Shown: piece after piece, positions 63,930 to 64,000 of the stretch
Layout of the letters: every line of letters begins with the position of its first letter
Position numbering within the stretch: the first letter of the stretch is position 1
NCBI RefSeq assembly: GCF_013141725.1
Contig: NZ_WHNZ01000017.1
Location: 62,001-126,000, forward strand
Direction of reading: 5' to 3'
Length of the DNA stretch: 64,000 nt
Origin: Paenibacillus planticolens
GTDB lineage: Bacteria; Bacillota; Bacilli; Paenibacillales; NBRC-103111
Translations under genes and position numbers: made by a program
The notes under the pieces: generated by a model
Database searches by the model: none
Told to the model about the DNA's origin: nothing
What the model saw: the letters and a program-made list of their open reading frames with translations, nothing else

Positions 63930-64000
63930 TTGTTAAAAATCGTTAGGTTTCTTTTTATTATGCTGCTCCTCAGTGCAATTACGTTTCCTGTATCAGCCTA
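63930..64000 (+). CDS. N-terminus of a secreted protein (3' partial)
   Basis: A TTG start after GGATGGAGG (63912-63920) opens a frame running to the window end: MLKIVRFLFIMLLLSAITFP then VSA, a typical signal peptide. The mature part is outside the window. Confidence 0.6.
   Translation, partial: MLKIVRFLFIMLLLSAITFPVSA

Overview
This window looks like a chromosomal segment of a spore-forming Gram-positive bacterium of the Paenibacillus type. Supporting signs are AAGGAGG-type ribosome sites, gerP-like spore germination genes, an alpha/beta-type spore protein, a YjcZ-like micro-protein, a WGxxGxxG-anchored secreted protein, a T-box leader, an L20-type leader before infC-rpmI-rplT, and futalosine-route menaquinone genes. 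No rRNA, tRNA, CRISPR array or complete insertion sequence was found.

Layout. 1-6.6 kb: an alpha-glucan cluster with the end of a nucleotidyltransferase/phosphohexomutase, a KTSC-like protein, a DUF4912 protein, a GH57-GT4 fusion and a GH15 enzyme. 6.9-8.9 kb: a GcvH-like protein without its lipoyl lysine, a 2-Cys peroxiredoxin, and a gene-free block of palindromes and hexanucleotide repeats. 8.9-17.7 kb: branched-chain amino acid genes on the minus strand (T-box, ilvB, ilvN, ilvC, leuA, an aminotransferase, leuB; leuCD are absent). 17.8-20.5 kb: infC-rpmI-rplT and a membrane GT2. 21.3-31.9 kb: a PAP2 phosphatase, a lipid glycosyltransferase, trmB, a WGxxGxxG protein, the mnmL/mnmM tRNA-modification pair, manA, a Tritrichomonas-type IMP dehydrogenase and a B12-binding radical SAM enzyme. 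32-41 kb: a hydrolase-regulator fusion, an rRNA/tRNA pseudouridine synthase, a 2-hydroxyacid dehydrogenase, mqnB-mqnD, an ArsR-DUF2087 regulator and a higBA toxin-antitoxin pair. 41-46 kb: polyprenol GT2 plus GtrA, then spore genes (SASP, Hsp20, four GerPA/PF-like proteins, a GerPC-like protein). 46-51.4 kb: housekeeping genes and a beta-hydroxyacid dehydrogenase-PilZ fusion. 51.7-56 kb: a compact phage-derived module (ArpU-like regulator, tail-type protein, holin, glucosaminidase) facing an XRE repressor and an ImmA/IrrE protease. 56-64 kb: ppnP, tkt, purU, nfo, small regulators and a short tyrosine recombinase with altered catalytic residues.

The most unusual pattern is not a gene. Six intergenic regions (6.66, 8.16, 10.37, 24.21, 37.24 and 51.50 kb) each hold four short palindromes whose centres are about 52, 62-63 and 52 bp apart, which is about 5, 6 and 5 helical turns. 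The first two units point one way and the last two are inverted. The palindrome sequences fall into five unrelated families while the geometry stays fixed. This is the leading candidate for an undescribed element.

Other notable points are a hydrolase-like sensor domain with Asn in place of the catalytic His, fused to a SARP-like DNA-binding domain; a dehydrogenase carrying a c-di-GMP-binding PilZ domain; and phage-module operators shared between divergent genes. All calls come from reading the sequence. No database search was run.
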